NCBI GenBank assembly: GCA_023430945.1
Contig: JAEYYE010000348.1
Location: 1-20,235, forward strand
Source: Bacteroidota bacterium
GTDB lineage: Bacteria; Bacteroidota; Bacteroidia; Flavobacteriales_F; PHOS-HE28
Length of the DNA: 20,235 nucleotides
Direction of reading: 5' to 3'
Part shown: positions 1 to 7,291 of the stretch, one piece after another
Layout of the letters: the number at the start of each line of letters is the position of its first letter
Position numbering within the stretch: position 1 is the first letter of the stretch
The notes under the pieces: model-generated
The model's database searches: none
What the model saw: the letters and a program-made list of their open reading frames with translations, nothing else
What the model was told of the DNA's origin: nothing
Made by a program: the position numbers and the translations under genes

Positions 1-725
1 ATGTAGAGCGATCCCAGAAGGAATCCGGTGAGCGTTGAGACCGTGAGATCGTGATGATGCCTGAACCTCCAGGTGAGGATATGAGAGAATGCGAGCAGGC
101 CGAGCACACAACCTGAACCGAAGATCACGATCACCGCCAGATCCAGTTCCTTGATCGCTTCCATCACCGGGCCGTATGCACCCAACAACAGGAGTATGAA
201 CGATCCGCTGATGCCGGGCAGGATCATGGCGCAGATGGCGATGGCACCGGCGAAGAAGAAGAAGGTGAGGTTATCGGTTGGCGGTGCTGCGTTCAACAAC
301 CCGATCATCACTGCGATCCCCGTCCCGATCAGCAGGCCGATCCAGGGCACAACGGTCCAATGCCGCACGAGCTTCCCGCACAGGTATACGCTCGCAGCGA
401 CAAGCCCGAAGAAGAATGCCCAGATCAGCACCGGTTCATGTTCCAGCGCCCAGGTGATCGGCCGCACCAGGAGGAGCACGCTCGTGAAGATCCCGGCCAG
501 CAGCGTTGCCAGGAAATTCCCGTTGACCTGTTTCCACGCCGCGACCGGTCCCTGGCGCAGCAGCACCTTGAAGGTCTCGGGCCCGAACGACTTTATCGAT
601 GCGAGAAGCTCTTCGTAGATACCGGAGATGAAGGCGATCGTTCCGCCGGAGACGCCTGGCACCACGTCGGCCGCGCCCATGGCCATTCCTTTCAAGTAGA
701 GCTTTACGCGTTCGCGAATGTTCAT
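1..725 (-). CDS. DUF368 membrane protein, PopT-type undecaprenyl-phosphate translocase (C-terminus cut off)
   Basis: The reading frame starts with ATG at 725 and stays open to the window edge, giving 241 visible residues; the family is usually about 280-310, so the C-terminal end is missing. The protein is strongly hydrophobic, with several membrane segments. It carries the family's duplicated signature: residues 20-37 contain VVPGVSGGTIAFISG, and residues 168-186 contain the related ILPGISGSF followed by LLLLGAYG, indicating an internal inverted repeat of two halves. DUF368 proteins have been shown in other bacteria to return undecaprenyl phosphate across the cytoplasmic membrane for reuse in peptidoglycan and glycan synthesis; that role here is inferred from family membership. 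The start lies one base after the stop of the rhodanese gene, so it is almost certainly the distal gene of the TPR-comA-rhodanese operon. No promoter of its own is visible. Confidence 0.9.
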   Translation of the reverse strand, partial: MNIRERVKLYLKGMAMGAADVVPGVSGGTIAFISGIYEELLASIKSFGPETFKVLLRQGPVAAWKQVNGNFLATLLAGIFTSVLLLVRPITWALEHEPVLIWAFFFGLVAASVYLCGKLVRHWTVVPWIGLLIGTGIAVMIGLLNAAPPTDNLTFFFFAGAIAICAMILPGISGSFILLLLGAYGPVMEAIKELDLAVIVIFGSGCVLGLLAFSHILTWRFRHHHDLTVSTLTGFLLGSLY

Positions 726-726
726 T

Positions 727-1044
727 TCAATCGCAGTTCAGGGTGGGATCCACTTCCTTGCCGTACGCAAGTATTCCACCCTTCAAGTTGATGAGATTGG
801 TGAAACCGTAGCGATCGTTCAGTGCGCGGATCACCGCCGATGAGCGTGCTCCACTGCGGCAATGCACCACCACGGGCCTGTCGCGCCGGATCTCATCGAT
901 CCGTTCGATCAGTTCGCCCATCGGGATCAGCTCACCGCCGATCGAGCAGATCTCCGCTTCGTAGGGTTCGCGCACGTCGATCAATTGGAACTGTTCATGC
1001 TCCCGGCGCATGCGTTCCAATTCCTTCGCAGTGATCTCCTTCAT
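727..1044 (-). CDS. Single-domain rhodanese-like sulfurtransferase
   Basis: A 105-residue protein consisting only of a rhodanese fold. LIDVREPYEAE at residues 21-31 is the conserved N-terminal rhodanese motif, and VVHCRSGARS at 59-68 is the active-site loop, with Cys62 as the persulfide-carrying residue; the six-residue loop CRSGAR is typical of sulfurtransferases rather than Cdc25-type phosphatases. No signal peptide is seen, so it is cytoplasmic. It lies 24 bases downstream of the ComA-family gene and one base ahead of the DUF368 gene, so it is co-transcribed. The operon partner that handles sulfite chemistry suggests a sulfur-relay role, but the physiological donor and acceptor cannot be read from sequence. 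Confidence 0.9.
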   Translation of the reverse strand: MKEITAKELERMRREHEQFQLIDVREPYEAEICSIGGELIPMGELIERIDEIRRDRPVVVHCRSGARSSAVIRALNDRYGFTNLINLKGGILAYGKEVDPTLNCD

Positions 1045-1068
1045 GCGGCCAAGATATCCGAAAGAAGC

Positions 1069-1881
1069 TCAGGCCTGTGTCTTCGCAGGCGTAACCACCT
1101 GCCGGAGCTTATCGGCCACCTGTTCGGGCAGGTATTGGAAGAAGGTGTCGCCGCGCAGGCCCAGGCGAAGGGTTTCCAGCGGGATCACTTCCTCTGGCCC
1201 GATATTGCCCAGGTTCACGTTGGCGCCCATCTGTTTGATGAACCAGACCTGTTGGGATTTTTGCGGGGCCTCCCACAGGATGTCCTGCATCGGGATCTTG
1301 GAGATGATCCGGTTCACCAGGGTGGTGTGTGCATGGCCGTTGGGCCGGTAGATCCCAACGGTGCCGCTTTCGCGTGCTTCGGCGATCACTTTCCAGCTGC
1401 CGGCATCGAGTTCCGCGCGCATCATGTTCACCCATTTCGCCGGGCTGATCAAGATCCCCGATTCCTTCGATCCAACTTCGCTCAATACGGTGAAGTTCCG
1501 CGCCAGCTCATTGATGTAGCGGCACTTTTCCTTGTTTGAAAGGTTGATCGATCCATCGGAGACCTCGGCGGTATCGAGTTCCAGTTTGTCAAGCAACTTG
1601 CGGTAATCCTTGAACTGGCCGCGTGCGATGAACGCTTCGAAAAGCGTTCCGCCGAGGTAGACCTTGATGTCCGCTTTCTGGTAGAGCTCGATCTTCTGCT
1701 TGAGGTTCGGTGTAACGAAGGATGTACCGAAACCGAGCTTGATCAGGTCGATCAGGTGGCCGGCACCTTCGATCATATCCTCCGCCTGGCGCAGGCACAA
1801 GCCTTTGTCCATTACCATGGTTACACCATCCTCACGAGGCTTCTTCGTCCTCGCGGGGATGTGCGAAAGGCTGTAGTTCAT
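1069..1881 (-). CDS. comA: Phosphosulfolactate synthase (ComA/HSA32 family)
   Basis: A 270-residue TIM-barrel protein. Family motifs appear in order: TMVMDKG (21-27), DLIKLGFGTS (45-54), YLGGTLFE (75-82), VSDGSINL (107-114), LSEVGSKE (133-140), EARESGTVGIY (168-178) and LWEAPQKSQQVWFI (202-215). ComA adds sulfite to phosphoenolpyruvate to give phosphosulfolactate, the first step of coenzyme M synthesis in methanogens and of sulfolactate synthesis in Bacillus (YitD). The same family includes plant HSA32, whose function differs. No other coenzyme M gene is present here, so the bacterial product is uncertain; a sulfonate precursor is a reasonable inference. The start is fixed by an ATGA overlap (1878-1881) with the stop of the TPR gene. 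All motif glycines and acidic residues appear intact, so the enzyme is probably active. Confidence 0.88.
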   Translation of the reverse strand: MNYSLSHIPARTKKPREDGVTMVMDKGLCLRQAEDMIEGAGHLIDLIKLGFGTSFVTPNLKQKIELYQKADIKVYLGGTLFEAFIARGQFKDYRKLLDKLELDTAEVSDGSINLSNKEKCRYINELARNFTVLSEVGSKESGILISPAKWVNMMRAELDAGSWKVIAEARESGTVGIYRPNGHAHTTLVNRIISKIPMQDILWEAPQKSQQVWFIKQMGANVNLGNIGPEEVIPLETLRLGLRGDTFFQYLPEQVADKLRQVVTPAKTQA

Positions 1882-3290
1882 CGGCGGTAAAGATCCAACA
1901 AATGGATGATCTGTGGTATGGCCGCAGCTTCTGGGAAATGCTCGAACAATTGCGTATGTGCGGCATGATCGGCGATGAGCGCTTCCTCCATTTCGAGCAA
2001 CGCCTGCTGCTCACGGCCGGATCGAAGGAGATAGCTCACCATGCGGTAGCGGAACCGGCTGTTCAGCTTGTGCACCATTTCTCCTTCACGCAATTTCTTC
2101 AACGCGGCCTCAGGCCCTTTCAGGCTCATGAGCAGATCGGCGTGATCGAGCCAGCCGTCCAGGCTTTCGGGTTCGAGGGTGTTCAATTTCGCATAGGCCT
2201 TCAGCGCATCGTCGAAACGGCCGGCCCGGCCCAGCGCGTTGGCATAATAGAAGTACGGATCGCCATGATCGGGAGCGAGCTTCGTGGCCACTTCAAGGTC
2301 CTTGATCGCTTCAGCGAGCCGGCCCTGCACATCCTTCACCACACCACGGCCGATCCATGCATCCACCCAATTGGGATCGAGGGCGAGCGCCTGGTCGTAA
2401 TGGATCAGAGCCTGTTCGTAACGCTCCATCTTCTCGAAACATTCACCGATGTAGGAGAATGTGATCGCCTGCGGACCATCGTGCTCGATCGTTTCGCGGT
2501 AGCATTCGATCGCGGTGCCATAATCGCCCAACTGCAGCAGGTTGCGTGCCTTGCTGAAGTAGGCTGAAGTGAATTTCTCATCGATCGCGATGCACAGATC
2601 GAGCGCTTCGTTGCTCTCCTCCAACTTCTCCAACCGTGCGAGCGCGTTGCCCAGGTTGTACCAGGCGACGAACGCATAAGGGTGCCGATCCGTGAAGCTG
2701 CGGAAATATTCCACCGCGCCTTCATGGTCTTCCGCCAGATCGAAGCAGTACGCCAGTTCGTAAAGCACCGCTTCATTCTCCGGATTGATCTCCAGGGCGT
2801 TCTTCAAACTTTCGATCGCAAGATCGAAGGATTCGAGGTTCTCGTATTCGAAGGCAAGGTCGAGGTGTATGTCATCCAGGCCTTCCTCTGCGAGCTCGAG
2901 CGCACGCTTGTAATGTTCGATCGCCTTGCGGTAGTTGCGCAGCTGGCTGTAGATCCCGGCCTTGTGCAGCTGCACATCCTCGTTGTAGGGTTCGATCTTT
3001 CCGATCGCGTCCAGCACTTCGAGCGCGCGGTTCAGCTTGCCCATGCTCATCATCACATGCGCTTCGCAGAACATGAGGTCCAGCGCACCGGGATGTTGCT
3101 GATGCGCATAGTCGAGCACCTGTTTGGCCTTTCGCAGATCGTTCTGTTCCAGATAGTGCTCGATGATCATTTCGAACTCCTCGACATCGAAGAAGTACCG
3201 ATCGTTGCGATCGAGCATGGCCTCGTACCGTTCAACGCAGCCTTGCTGATCGTCGTCGCGGTCGGGAAGGGGCATTTGTCCTTCGTTCAT
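1878..3290 (-). CDS. Tetratricopeptide (TPR) repeat protein
   Basis: A 470-residue soluble protein built almost wholly of TPR helices. Repeated signatures of the type A-Y-N-LG-A / A-I-x-x-Y-x-x-A-L-x-L-x-P are visible throughout, for instance FVAWYNLGNALARL, ALIHYDQALALDPNW and GDPYFYYANALGRAGRF, giving an estimated ten or more units. No signal peptide or membrane segment is seen after the chosen start, so it is probably a cytoplasmic scaffold; its partner is unknown. The frame can be extended to 3353, but the extension is arginine- and cysteine-rich, lacks TPR character and would cross the promoter word at 3318-3325. The ATG at 3290 lies about 28 bases from that word, like other genes here, and is preferred. 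It is the first gene of the operon and overlaps comA by ATGA. I recall TPR plus ComA plus DUF368 as a recurrent flavobacterial cluster, which suggests a shared but unknown process. Confidence 0.87.
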   Translation of the reverse strand: MNEGQMPLPDRDDDQQGCVERYEAMLDRNDRYFFDVEEFEMIIEHYLEQNDLRKAKQVLDYAHQQHPGALDLMFCEAHVMMSMGKLNRALEVLDAIGKIEPYNEDVQLHKAGIYSQLRNYRKAIEHYKRALELAEEGLDDIHLDLAFEYENLESFDLAIESLKNALEINPENEAVLYELAYCFDLAEDHEGAVEYFRSFTDRHPYAFVAWYNLGNALARLEKLEESNEALDLCIAIDEKFTSAYFSKARNLLQLGDYGTAIECYRETIEHDGPQAITFSYIGECFEKMERYEQALIHYDQALALDPNWVDAWIGRGVVKDVQGRLAEAIKDLEVATKLAPDHGDPYFYYANALGRAGRFDDALKAYAKLNTLEPESLDGWLDHADLLMSLKGPEAALKKLREGEMVHKLNSRFRYRMVSYLLRSGREQQALLEMEEALIADHAAHTQLFEHFPEAAAIPQIIHLLDLYRR

Positions 3291-3317
3291 GAAGCGGTGC
3301 AGGTCGGCCCTGCAACA

Positions 3318-3325
3318 CAAATTTA
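3318..3325 (-). promoter_or_regulatory. Bacteroidota -7 promoter box for the TPR-comA-rhodanese-DUF368 operon
   Basis: On the minus strand the word is TAAATTTG, a full match to the Bacteroidota -7 consensus TAnnTTTG, ending 28 bases before the ATG at 3290. No convincing -33 TTTG partner is found upstream. Its position supports the shorter TPR start. Confidence 0.55.
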
Positions 3326-3428
3326 CAGATAAACCCGCAGGCCGCACCAGCACCGCAAGGTCTTTTGAACAGTATCTTCCGCGGGCGGTGGAATAATTCG
3401 AACAGGCCGTAGATGCTGGGAAAGTGAA

Positions 3429-3442
3429 GGTTACGCATAACC
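3429..3442. other. Short inverted repeat in the divergent intergenic region
   Basis: GGTTA-CGCA-TAACC forms a perfect 5-bp arm inverted repeat in the 247-base region between the divergent TPR and glmM genes. It could be a small operator or hairpin, or chance. Apart from this, the GC hairpin at 3472-3488 and the two promoter words, nothing else is recognised in this region. Confidence 0.2.
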
Positions 3443-3471
3443 AACAGCGCTTCGTTTATCAACGATCGCTC

Positions 3472-3488
3472 CGGCGGCCGCACCGCCG
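3472..3488. other. GC-rich hairpin upstream of the glmM promoter
   Basis: CGGCGG, a five-base loop CCGCA, then CCGCCG: a perfect 6-bp stem located 14 bases before the glmM -7 box, roughly where a -33 element or regulator site would lie. No T-run follows it, so it is not a typical terminator. Confidence 0.25.
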
Positions 3489-3501
3489 TAACTTGTGCTG
3501 G

Positions 3502-3509
3502 TAGCTTTG
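3502..3509 (+). promoter_or_regulatory. -7 promoter box for glmM
   Basis: TAGCTTTG matches TAnnTTTG at all fixed positions and ends 29 bases before the ATG at 3538, the same geometry as at 3318-3325 and 8579-8586 on the other strand. A -33 element is not obvious. Confidence 0.5.
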
Positions 3510-3537
3510 GCGGCTCATTCCGTTCGAATTCAGCTCC

Positions 3538-4941
3538 ATGACATTGATCCGCTCCATTTCAGGCATTCGTGGCACCATCGGCGGTGTGCCGGGTGAAGGT
3601 CTCACTCCGCTCGATGTAGTACGCTACACCGCCGCTTTCGGCACCATGATCCGCATGCGATCGCCCGGCGACAGGCCACGGATCGTGATCGGCCGCGATG
3701 CCCGCGTGAGCGGCCCGATGGTGCGCGATCTGGTCGCTGCAACATTGGCCGGGCTTGGCTTCGATGTGCTGGATCTGGGCCTTGCAACAACGCCAACGGT
3801 GGAACTCGCCGTGGCGGGTGAAGGCGCCAGGGGAGGTATCATTCTTACCGCGAGCCACAATCCTGCCCAATGGAATGCCTTGAAACTGCTCAATTCCGAG
3901 GGTGAGTTCATCAGCGCGATGGATGGGCAACGCGTGTTGGAACTGGCGGCTTCTGAAAAGTTCGATTTCGCGCCCGTGGAAAAGATCGGTACCATAAGGC
4001 CCGTGACCGGCTGGACCCGGAGGCACATCGACATGATCCTCGATCTCGATCTGGTTGATGTCAACGCTATAAAGGAAGCACGACTGCGCGTGGTGGTGGA
4101 TGCGGTGAATTCCGTTGGTGGCGAAGTCGTTCCGGGGTTGCTTACCGCGCTCGGTGTGCAGGATGTTGTGTGCATCCACTGTTCGCCTGATGGCAATTTC
4201 CCGCACGATCCGGAACCTTTGCCGGAGAACCTGAAGGACCTGTGCTTCGCGGTGGAACGCCACAAAGCGCATCTCGGCATCGCGGTGGATCCGGATGTGG
4301 ATCGGCTTGCGCTGGTAAGTGAGACCGGTGAGCTTTTCGGCGAAGAATACACGCTGGTGGCTTGTGCCGATCATGTGCTCGCCAGCCGGCCGGGCGATAC
4401 CGTGAGCAATCTCAGCAGCACGCGGGCGCTGAACGACATCGCCGCCAAACATGGACGAAAGCGCCATGCCAGCGCTGTGGGTGAAGTGAACGTGGTGGAG
4501 ATGATGAAGAAAGTGCATGCGCCGATCGGTGGCGAAGGCAATGGCGGCGTGATCCTGAGCGAACTCCATTACGGCAGGGACGCGCTCGTGGGGATCGCAC
4601 TTTTTCTCACACATCTTGCAAAAAGCGGAAAGAGCGCGAGCGAACTGCGGAAAACCTATCCGGATTATTTCATCAGCAAGAACAAGATGGATGCTTCGGC
4701 GGTAAGAGGAGGCGTGAAACCATTGCTCGATGCGATCAGCGATCGTTATCGGAATGAACCGCACTCCACGGTCGATGGACTGCGGATCGAATTCGGGAAC
4801 ACCTGGGTGCACTTGCGAATGAGCAACACCGAACCGATCATTCGTATCTACGCTGAAGCGCCGACCATGGAACAGGCCGATCAACTGGCGCAAAGGATGA
4901 TCACGGAATTGAAGGAGGTCTCCACGCGCACGCTGGCCTGA
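3538..4941 (+). CDS. glmM: Phosphoglucosamine mutase-type phosphohexomutase
   Basis: A 467-residue protein with the four-domain alpha-D-phosphohexomutase layout. TASHNP at 104-109 holds the phosphoserine Ser106. The magnesium loop DPDVDR at 251-256 supplies Asp251, Asp253 and Asp255. GGEGNGG at 331-337 is the sugar-recognition loop, and RMSNTEPIIRI at 427-437 is the C-terminal phosphate-binding loop. The GEGNGG loop and the overall N-terminus (SISGIRGTIGG) resemble the GlmM-like form common in Bacteroidota, which converts glucosamine-6-phosphate to glucosamine-1-phosphate for UDP-GlcNAc, hence peptidoglycan and lipid A. A phosphomannomutase or phosphoglucomutase activity cannot be excluded from sequence. 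It is cytoplasmic. It stands alone with its own promoter, 68 bases ahead of the desulfurase gene. All catalytic motifs are complete. Confidence 0.88.
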   Translation: MTLIRSISGIRGTIGGVPGEGLTPLDVVRYTAAFGTMIRMRSPGDRPRIVIGRDARVSGPMVRDLVAATLAGLGFDVLDLGLATTPTVELAVAGEGARGGIILTASHNPAQWNALKLLNSEGEFISAMDGQRVLELAASEKFDFAPVEKIGTIRPVTGWTRRHIDMILDLDLVDVNAIKEARLRVVVDAVNSVGGEVVPGLLTALGVQDVVCIHCSPDGNFPHDPEPLPENLKDLCFAVERHKAHLGIAVDPDVDRLALVSETGELFGEEYTLVACADHVLASRPGDTVSNLSSTRALNDIAAKHGRKRHASAVGEVNVVEMMKKVHAPIGGEGNGGVILSELHYGRDALVGIALFLTHLAKSGKSASELRKTYPDYFISKNKMDASAVRGGVKPLLDAISDRYRNEPHSTVDGLRIEFGNTWVHLRMSNTEPIIRIYAEAPTMEQADQLAQRMITELKEVSTRTLA

Positions 4942-4956
4942 TCCATCCAAGACCGA

Positions 4957-4964
4957 TACCTTTG
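4957..4964 (+). promoter_or_regulatory. -7 promoter box for the cysteine desulfurase gene
   Basis: TACCTTTG is a full match to TAnnTTTG inside the 68-base gap after glmM, ending 46 bases before the ATG at 5010. It implies that the desulfurase gene can be transcribed independently of glmM. Confidence 0.5.
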
Positions 4965-5009
4965 CAGTGCTGAAGCAGGCTGGATCTCCAGCAACTCCCG
5001 ATCGCATAC

Positions 5010-6149
5010 ATGCAACGCATCTATCTGGACAACGCCGCCACCACGCAGATCGATCCCGAAGTGTTCGACGCCATGTTGCCGTACATGCGTGAGTTCTACG
5101 GCAATCCGTCATCGATCCATTCGTTCGGAAGGCAGACACGCGCGGGGATCGAAAAAGCGCGGCGCACTGTTGCAGGCTTGCTGAATTGCATGCCTGGCGA
5201 GATCATCTTCACAAGCGGCGGAACGGAAGCCGATAACATGGCGCTTCGCTGTGCCGTGCGCGATCTCGGCGTGAAGACGATCATCTCTTCACCGATCGAA
5301 CACCACGCGGTGGAATTGACGGTGAACGATCTGGATCGATGCGAACAGGCGAAAGCCCTGATGGTGCACTTGAATGCTGATGGAAGTGTCGATCTCGCGC
5401 ATCTGGAGGAATTGCTGAAGAAGAACGATCACGTGCTGGTATCGTTGATGCACGCGAACAACGAGATCGGGACGCTGAATGATCTTGAAGCGATCGGAAC
5501 GCTTTGCCGCAAGTACAACGCGATCTTCCATAGCGACACGGTGCAGACCATGGCGCACTATCGCTTCGATCTACAGAAGGTACCGATCGATCTGCTAACC
5601 GCATCGGCGCACAAATTCCATGGTCCGAAAGGGATCGGATTTTTGTACATGCGCAACGGGGTGGGAGTGAAGGCCATGATCCATGGCGGATCGCAGGAAC
5701 GCAATATGCGCGGCGGAACAGAGAACCTTCACGGCATCGTCGGTCTTGCGAAAGCGATGGAGATCGCCTACCGGGATCTGGAAGAACACGAGCGCCACAT
5801 ACGGAAGTTGAAGGGGCACATGATGGATCGGTTGATCGAGGAAATCCCCGGGATCGAGATCAACGGCGACCGATCGGATGACAGTCTATACACGGTGCTG
5901 AGCGTGCGTTTCCCGGATGATGGCCGATCGGAAATGTTGCTCTACAACCTGGACATTGAAGGGGTCGCGTGCAGCGGCGGAAGTGCCTGTAGCAGCGGAA
6001 GCAACAAAGGTTCACACGTGCTTGCAGCGCTTTATCCTGAAGTGAAAGGCGCGAGCATCCGCTTCTCATTCAGCCGGTACAACACGATCGATGAGATCGA
6101 TCACACGATCGAAGCGCTGAAGCGGATCTTTCAGTTGGTGGCGGCGTAA
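5010..6149 (+). CDS. iscS: Cysteine desulfurase (IscS/NifS family)
   Basis: A 379-residue PLP enzyme of normal length. It takes sulfur from cysteine as a persulfide for iron-sulfur clusters, thiolated tRNA and cofactors. Visible landmarks: YLDNAATT at 5-12, TSGGTEADN at 68-76, His98 in IEHHA (stacks on the cofactor), Asp176 and Gln179 in FHSDTVQT (contact the pyridine ring), the PLP-binding Lys202 in SAHKFHGPKG, and the persulfide Cys327 in GSACSSG. The short loop around the cysteine and the GGSQERNMRGGTEN segment fit group I IscS/NifS enzymes rather than SufS. No scaffold, ferredoxin or suf gene is adjacent, so the exact system served is unknown. Its last ~55 coding bases are duplicated 1 kb downstream (7139-7192). 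It converges with the T9SS gene, whose stop is only 14 bases away, and no terminator hairpin with a T-run lies between them. Confidence 0.92.
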   Translation: MQRIYLDNAATTQIDPEVFDAMLPYMREFYGNPSSIHSFGRQTRAGIEKARRTVAGLLNCMPGEIIFTSGGTEADNMALRCAVRDLGVKTIISSPIEHHAVELTVNDLDRCEQAKALMVHLNADGSVDLAHLEELLKKNDHVLVSLMHANNEIGTLNDLEAIGTLCRKYNAIFHSDTVQTMAHYRFDLQKVPIDLLTASAHKFHGPKGIGFLYMRNGVGVKAMIHGGSQERNMRGGTENLHGIVGLAKAMEIAYRDLEEHERHIRKLKGHMMDRLIEEIPGIEINGDRSDDSLYTVLSVRFPDDGRSEMLLYNLDIEGVACSGGSACSSGSNKGSHVLAALYPEVKGASIRFSFSRYNTIDEIDHTIEALKRIFQLVAA

Positions 6150-6159
6150 GGCTGATCGG
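6095..6159 (+). repeat. Direct repeat copy 1: 3' end of the desulfurase gene plus 10 bases after its stop
   Basis: These 65 bases match 7139-7202 at 59 positions, with five substitutions and one single-base gap, in the same orientation. The identity continues past the TAA stop (6147-6149) into GGCTGA-CGG, so DNA rather than only protein similarity is shared. The two copies enclose a ~979-bp segment carrying a single T9SS-type gene. Confidence 0.85.
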
Positions 6160-6163
6160 TCGA

Positions 6164-7075
6164 TCACAATTTTATCCACTTCACGGCAGATCGACGCTCG
6201 CCATCGATCAGGTGGATCGAATAGATGCCTGCGGGGAGATCAGATGTTTCGATCTCGATCTGATCATTGATGTCGCGTTCCGATCGCAGAACCTCACCAA
6301 GAAAGGAATGGATCTCAATTCGCATGTCAGCTGAACTTCGCAGGTTAATTTTCAATTGATCGGACCCAGGATTTGGCCAGATCTGCAAATCGAAGCTGTT
6401 TTGAACTTCAGCCGTGCCCAAGACGAGTTCGCAAGGAGTGTTCTCATCAGTCATGTATTCGATCTGCGCATCGCTATAGCAACGTAAAGGGCCGGCTTCG
6501 TTCCCATCGACCCAAGCCATACAAAAATCCATTGGGAGCAGATAGGATGACACCGATCCGATCCGGTCAATGATCGTATCATTGGCGGTCCATTCCAGTT
6601 CCTCGCTTGACGAATAATAATTGATCTCCACGGCCAGCCAGCGTAAGGCAATTTCATTGATCATCGTTGTACCGGTATCGGTCACCAGCATATAGCTCTG
6701 CTGATAGCACAAAGGTTCTGGAAGCGCTGCCAATTGCCAATTATCGCCGGGAAGCGCATCCATGTTGTAAAGCGTGTCGAAACTGGAAAGAACAGGATCG
6801 TACGCCATGATCAAGCCATTCTCCTCGTACATGAACTCGGATCCAACCGCTAGTGTCACCGGATCATTCCCTTGGAATGAAGATTCTTTTGTCTTGATCA
6901 ATTCCTTGCAAGGTCGACCATTGATCACGGTGTCGCCGCCAACAGTAACGCGCACATATCCTTGAGCTCCGAATATGGAGTAATATTCATGATGCCAAAC
7001 GCCTTCATCCGGGAACCAAGATTGGGCCGAACAGAGAAAAGGCATCAGTTGAAGGATCGCGAGAATAATTTTCAT
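6164..7075 (-). CDS. Secreted protein with T9SS type A sorting domain, function unknown
   Basis: A 303-residue protein with an N-terminal signal peptide (MKIILAILQLMPFLCSAQ, cleavage likely after residue 16-18). Its C-terminal ~70 residues form a type A sorting domain: WPNPGSDQLKINL starts the domain, DLPAGIYSIHL is the hallmark strand, and it closes with VKWIKL. Such proteins cross the outer membrane through the type IX system and are anchored at the surface or released. The passenger region, about residues 19-230, has the feel of a Bacteroidota beta-rich domain (GDTVINGRPCKELIKTK, ALPGDNWQL), with scattered cysteines; I recognise no enzyme motif. GC is visibly lower than in the flanking genes. 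It lies between two copies of the desulfurase 3' end, which suggests a separate arrival. No TAnnTTTG box is found before the start. Confidence 0.85.
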   Translation of the reverse strand: MKIILAILQLMPFLCSAQSWFPDEGVWHHEYYSIFGAQGYVRVTVGGDTVINGRPCKELIKTKESSFQGNDPVTLAVGSEFMYEENGLIMAYDPVLSSFDTLYNMDALPGDNWQLAALPEPLCYQQSYMLVTDTGTTMINEIALRWLAVEINYYSSSEELEWTANDTIIDRIGSVSSYLLPMDFCMAWVDGNEAGPLRCYSDAQIEYMTDENTPCELVLGTAEVQNSFDLQIWPNPGSDQLKINLRSSADMRIEIHSFLGEVLRSERDINDQIEIETSDLPAGIYSIHLIDGERRSAVKWIKL

Positions 7076-7138
7076 CGTTGAACGATCTATTGGCTTCTAT
7101 GGAAGACACCGAAAGGTGAAGTTTTGCTGCCCGTTACC

Positions 7139-7192
7139 GATCGATCATAGATCGAAGCGCTCAAGCGGATCTTTCAGCTGGTGGTGGCGTAA
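7139..7192 (+). pseudogene. Orphan 3' fragment of a cysteine desulfurase gene
   Basis: In frame, the fragment reads E-A-L-K-R-I-F-Q-L-V-V-A-stop, against E-A-L-K-R-I-F-Q-L-V-A-A-stop at the real gene end; two of the three coding differences in this stretch are synonymous. A one-base gap puts its 5' part out of frame, and no further desulfurase homology is seen upstream of 7139. It is a remnant, either of a former gene end displaced by an insertion or of a homologous exchange with a diverged allele. The matching repeat continues to 7202. Confidence 0.8.
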
Positions 7193-7202
7193 GGCTGAAC
7201 GG
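7139..7202 (+). repeat. Direct repeat copy 2 (desulfurase 3' end)
   Basis: The partner of 6095-6159, about 91% identical over 65 aligned positions. Together the copies bracket the T9SS gene the way attachment sites or recombination joints bracket an inserted segment, but no recombinase gene is present between them. Confidence 0.8.
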
Positions 7203-7212
7203 AATGTTGCGT

Positions 7213-7291
7213 GAGGGACATTCGCGGAAAGCCCGCAGGCCGCGTAGCGGACGAGGACTTGCAGCATTGGCCCGACGGCGCTACCGCGCCG
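7213..7291. repeat. Two-unit extragenic hairpin element (REP-like)
   Basis: Two successive units share the pattern GAGG-AC ... GCCCG followed by a GC hairpin. Unit A runs 7213-7250 and ends in CCGC-GTA-GCGG. Unit B runs 7253-7291 and ends in the 6-bp stem CGGCGC-TACC-GCGCCG (7276-7291). The element lies just past the stop of the lipoprotein gene (7326) and right after the desulfurase-end repeat. It looks like a dispersed palindromic extragenic element; it may also stop or stabilise the lipoprotein transcript. Part of it (CCCGCAGGCCGC, 7232-7243) recurs exactly at 3334-3345. Confidence 0.45.

Noticed and set aside
151..791. Two plus-strand open frames near the window start
   Set aside because: They are shadows of the DUF368 gene, which is supported on the minus strand by a duplicated family motif.
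3291..3483. Upstream extensions of the TPR gene and a short Arg-rich frame
   Set aside because: They cross the promoter word at 3318-3325 and have composition unlike the TPR protein.
3559..5139. 526-codon open frame on the minus strand
   Set aside because: It is antisense to glmM and the start of the desulfurase gene, both of which have intact catalytic motifs; its translation has no domain character.
6150..6163. Convergent terminator between the desulfurase and T9SS genes
   Set aside because: Only a short GATCG-GT-CGATC palindrome built from the abundant GATC word is present nearby; it is not distinctive in this genome.
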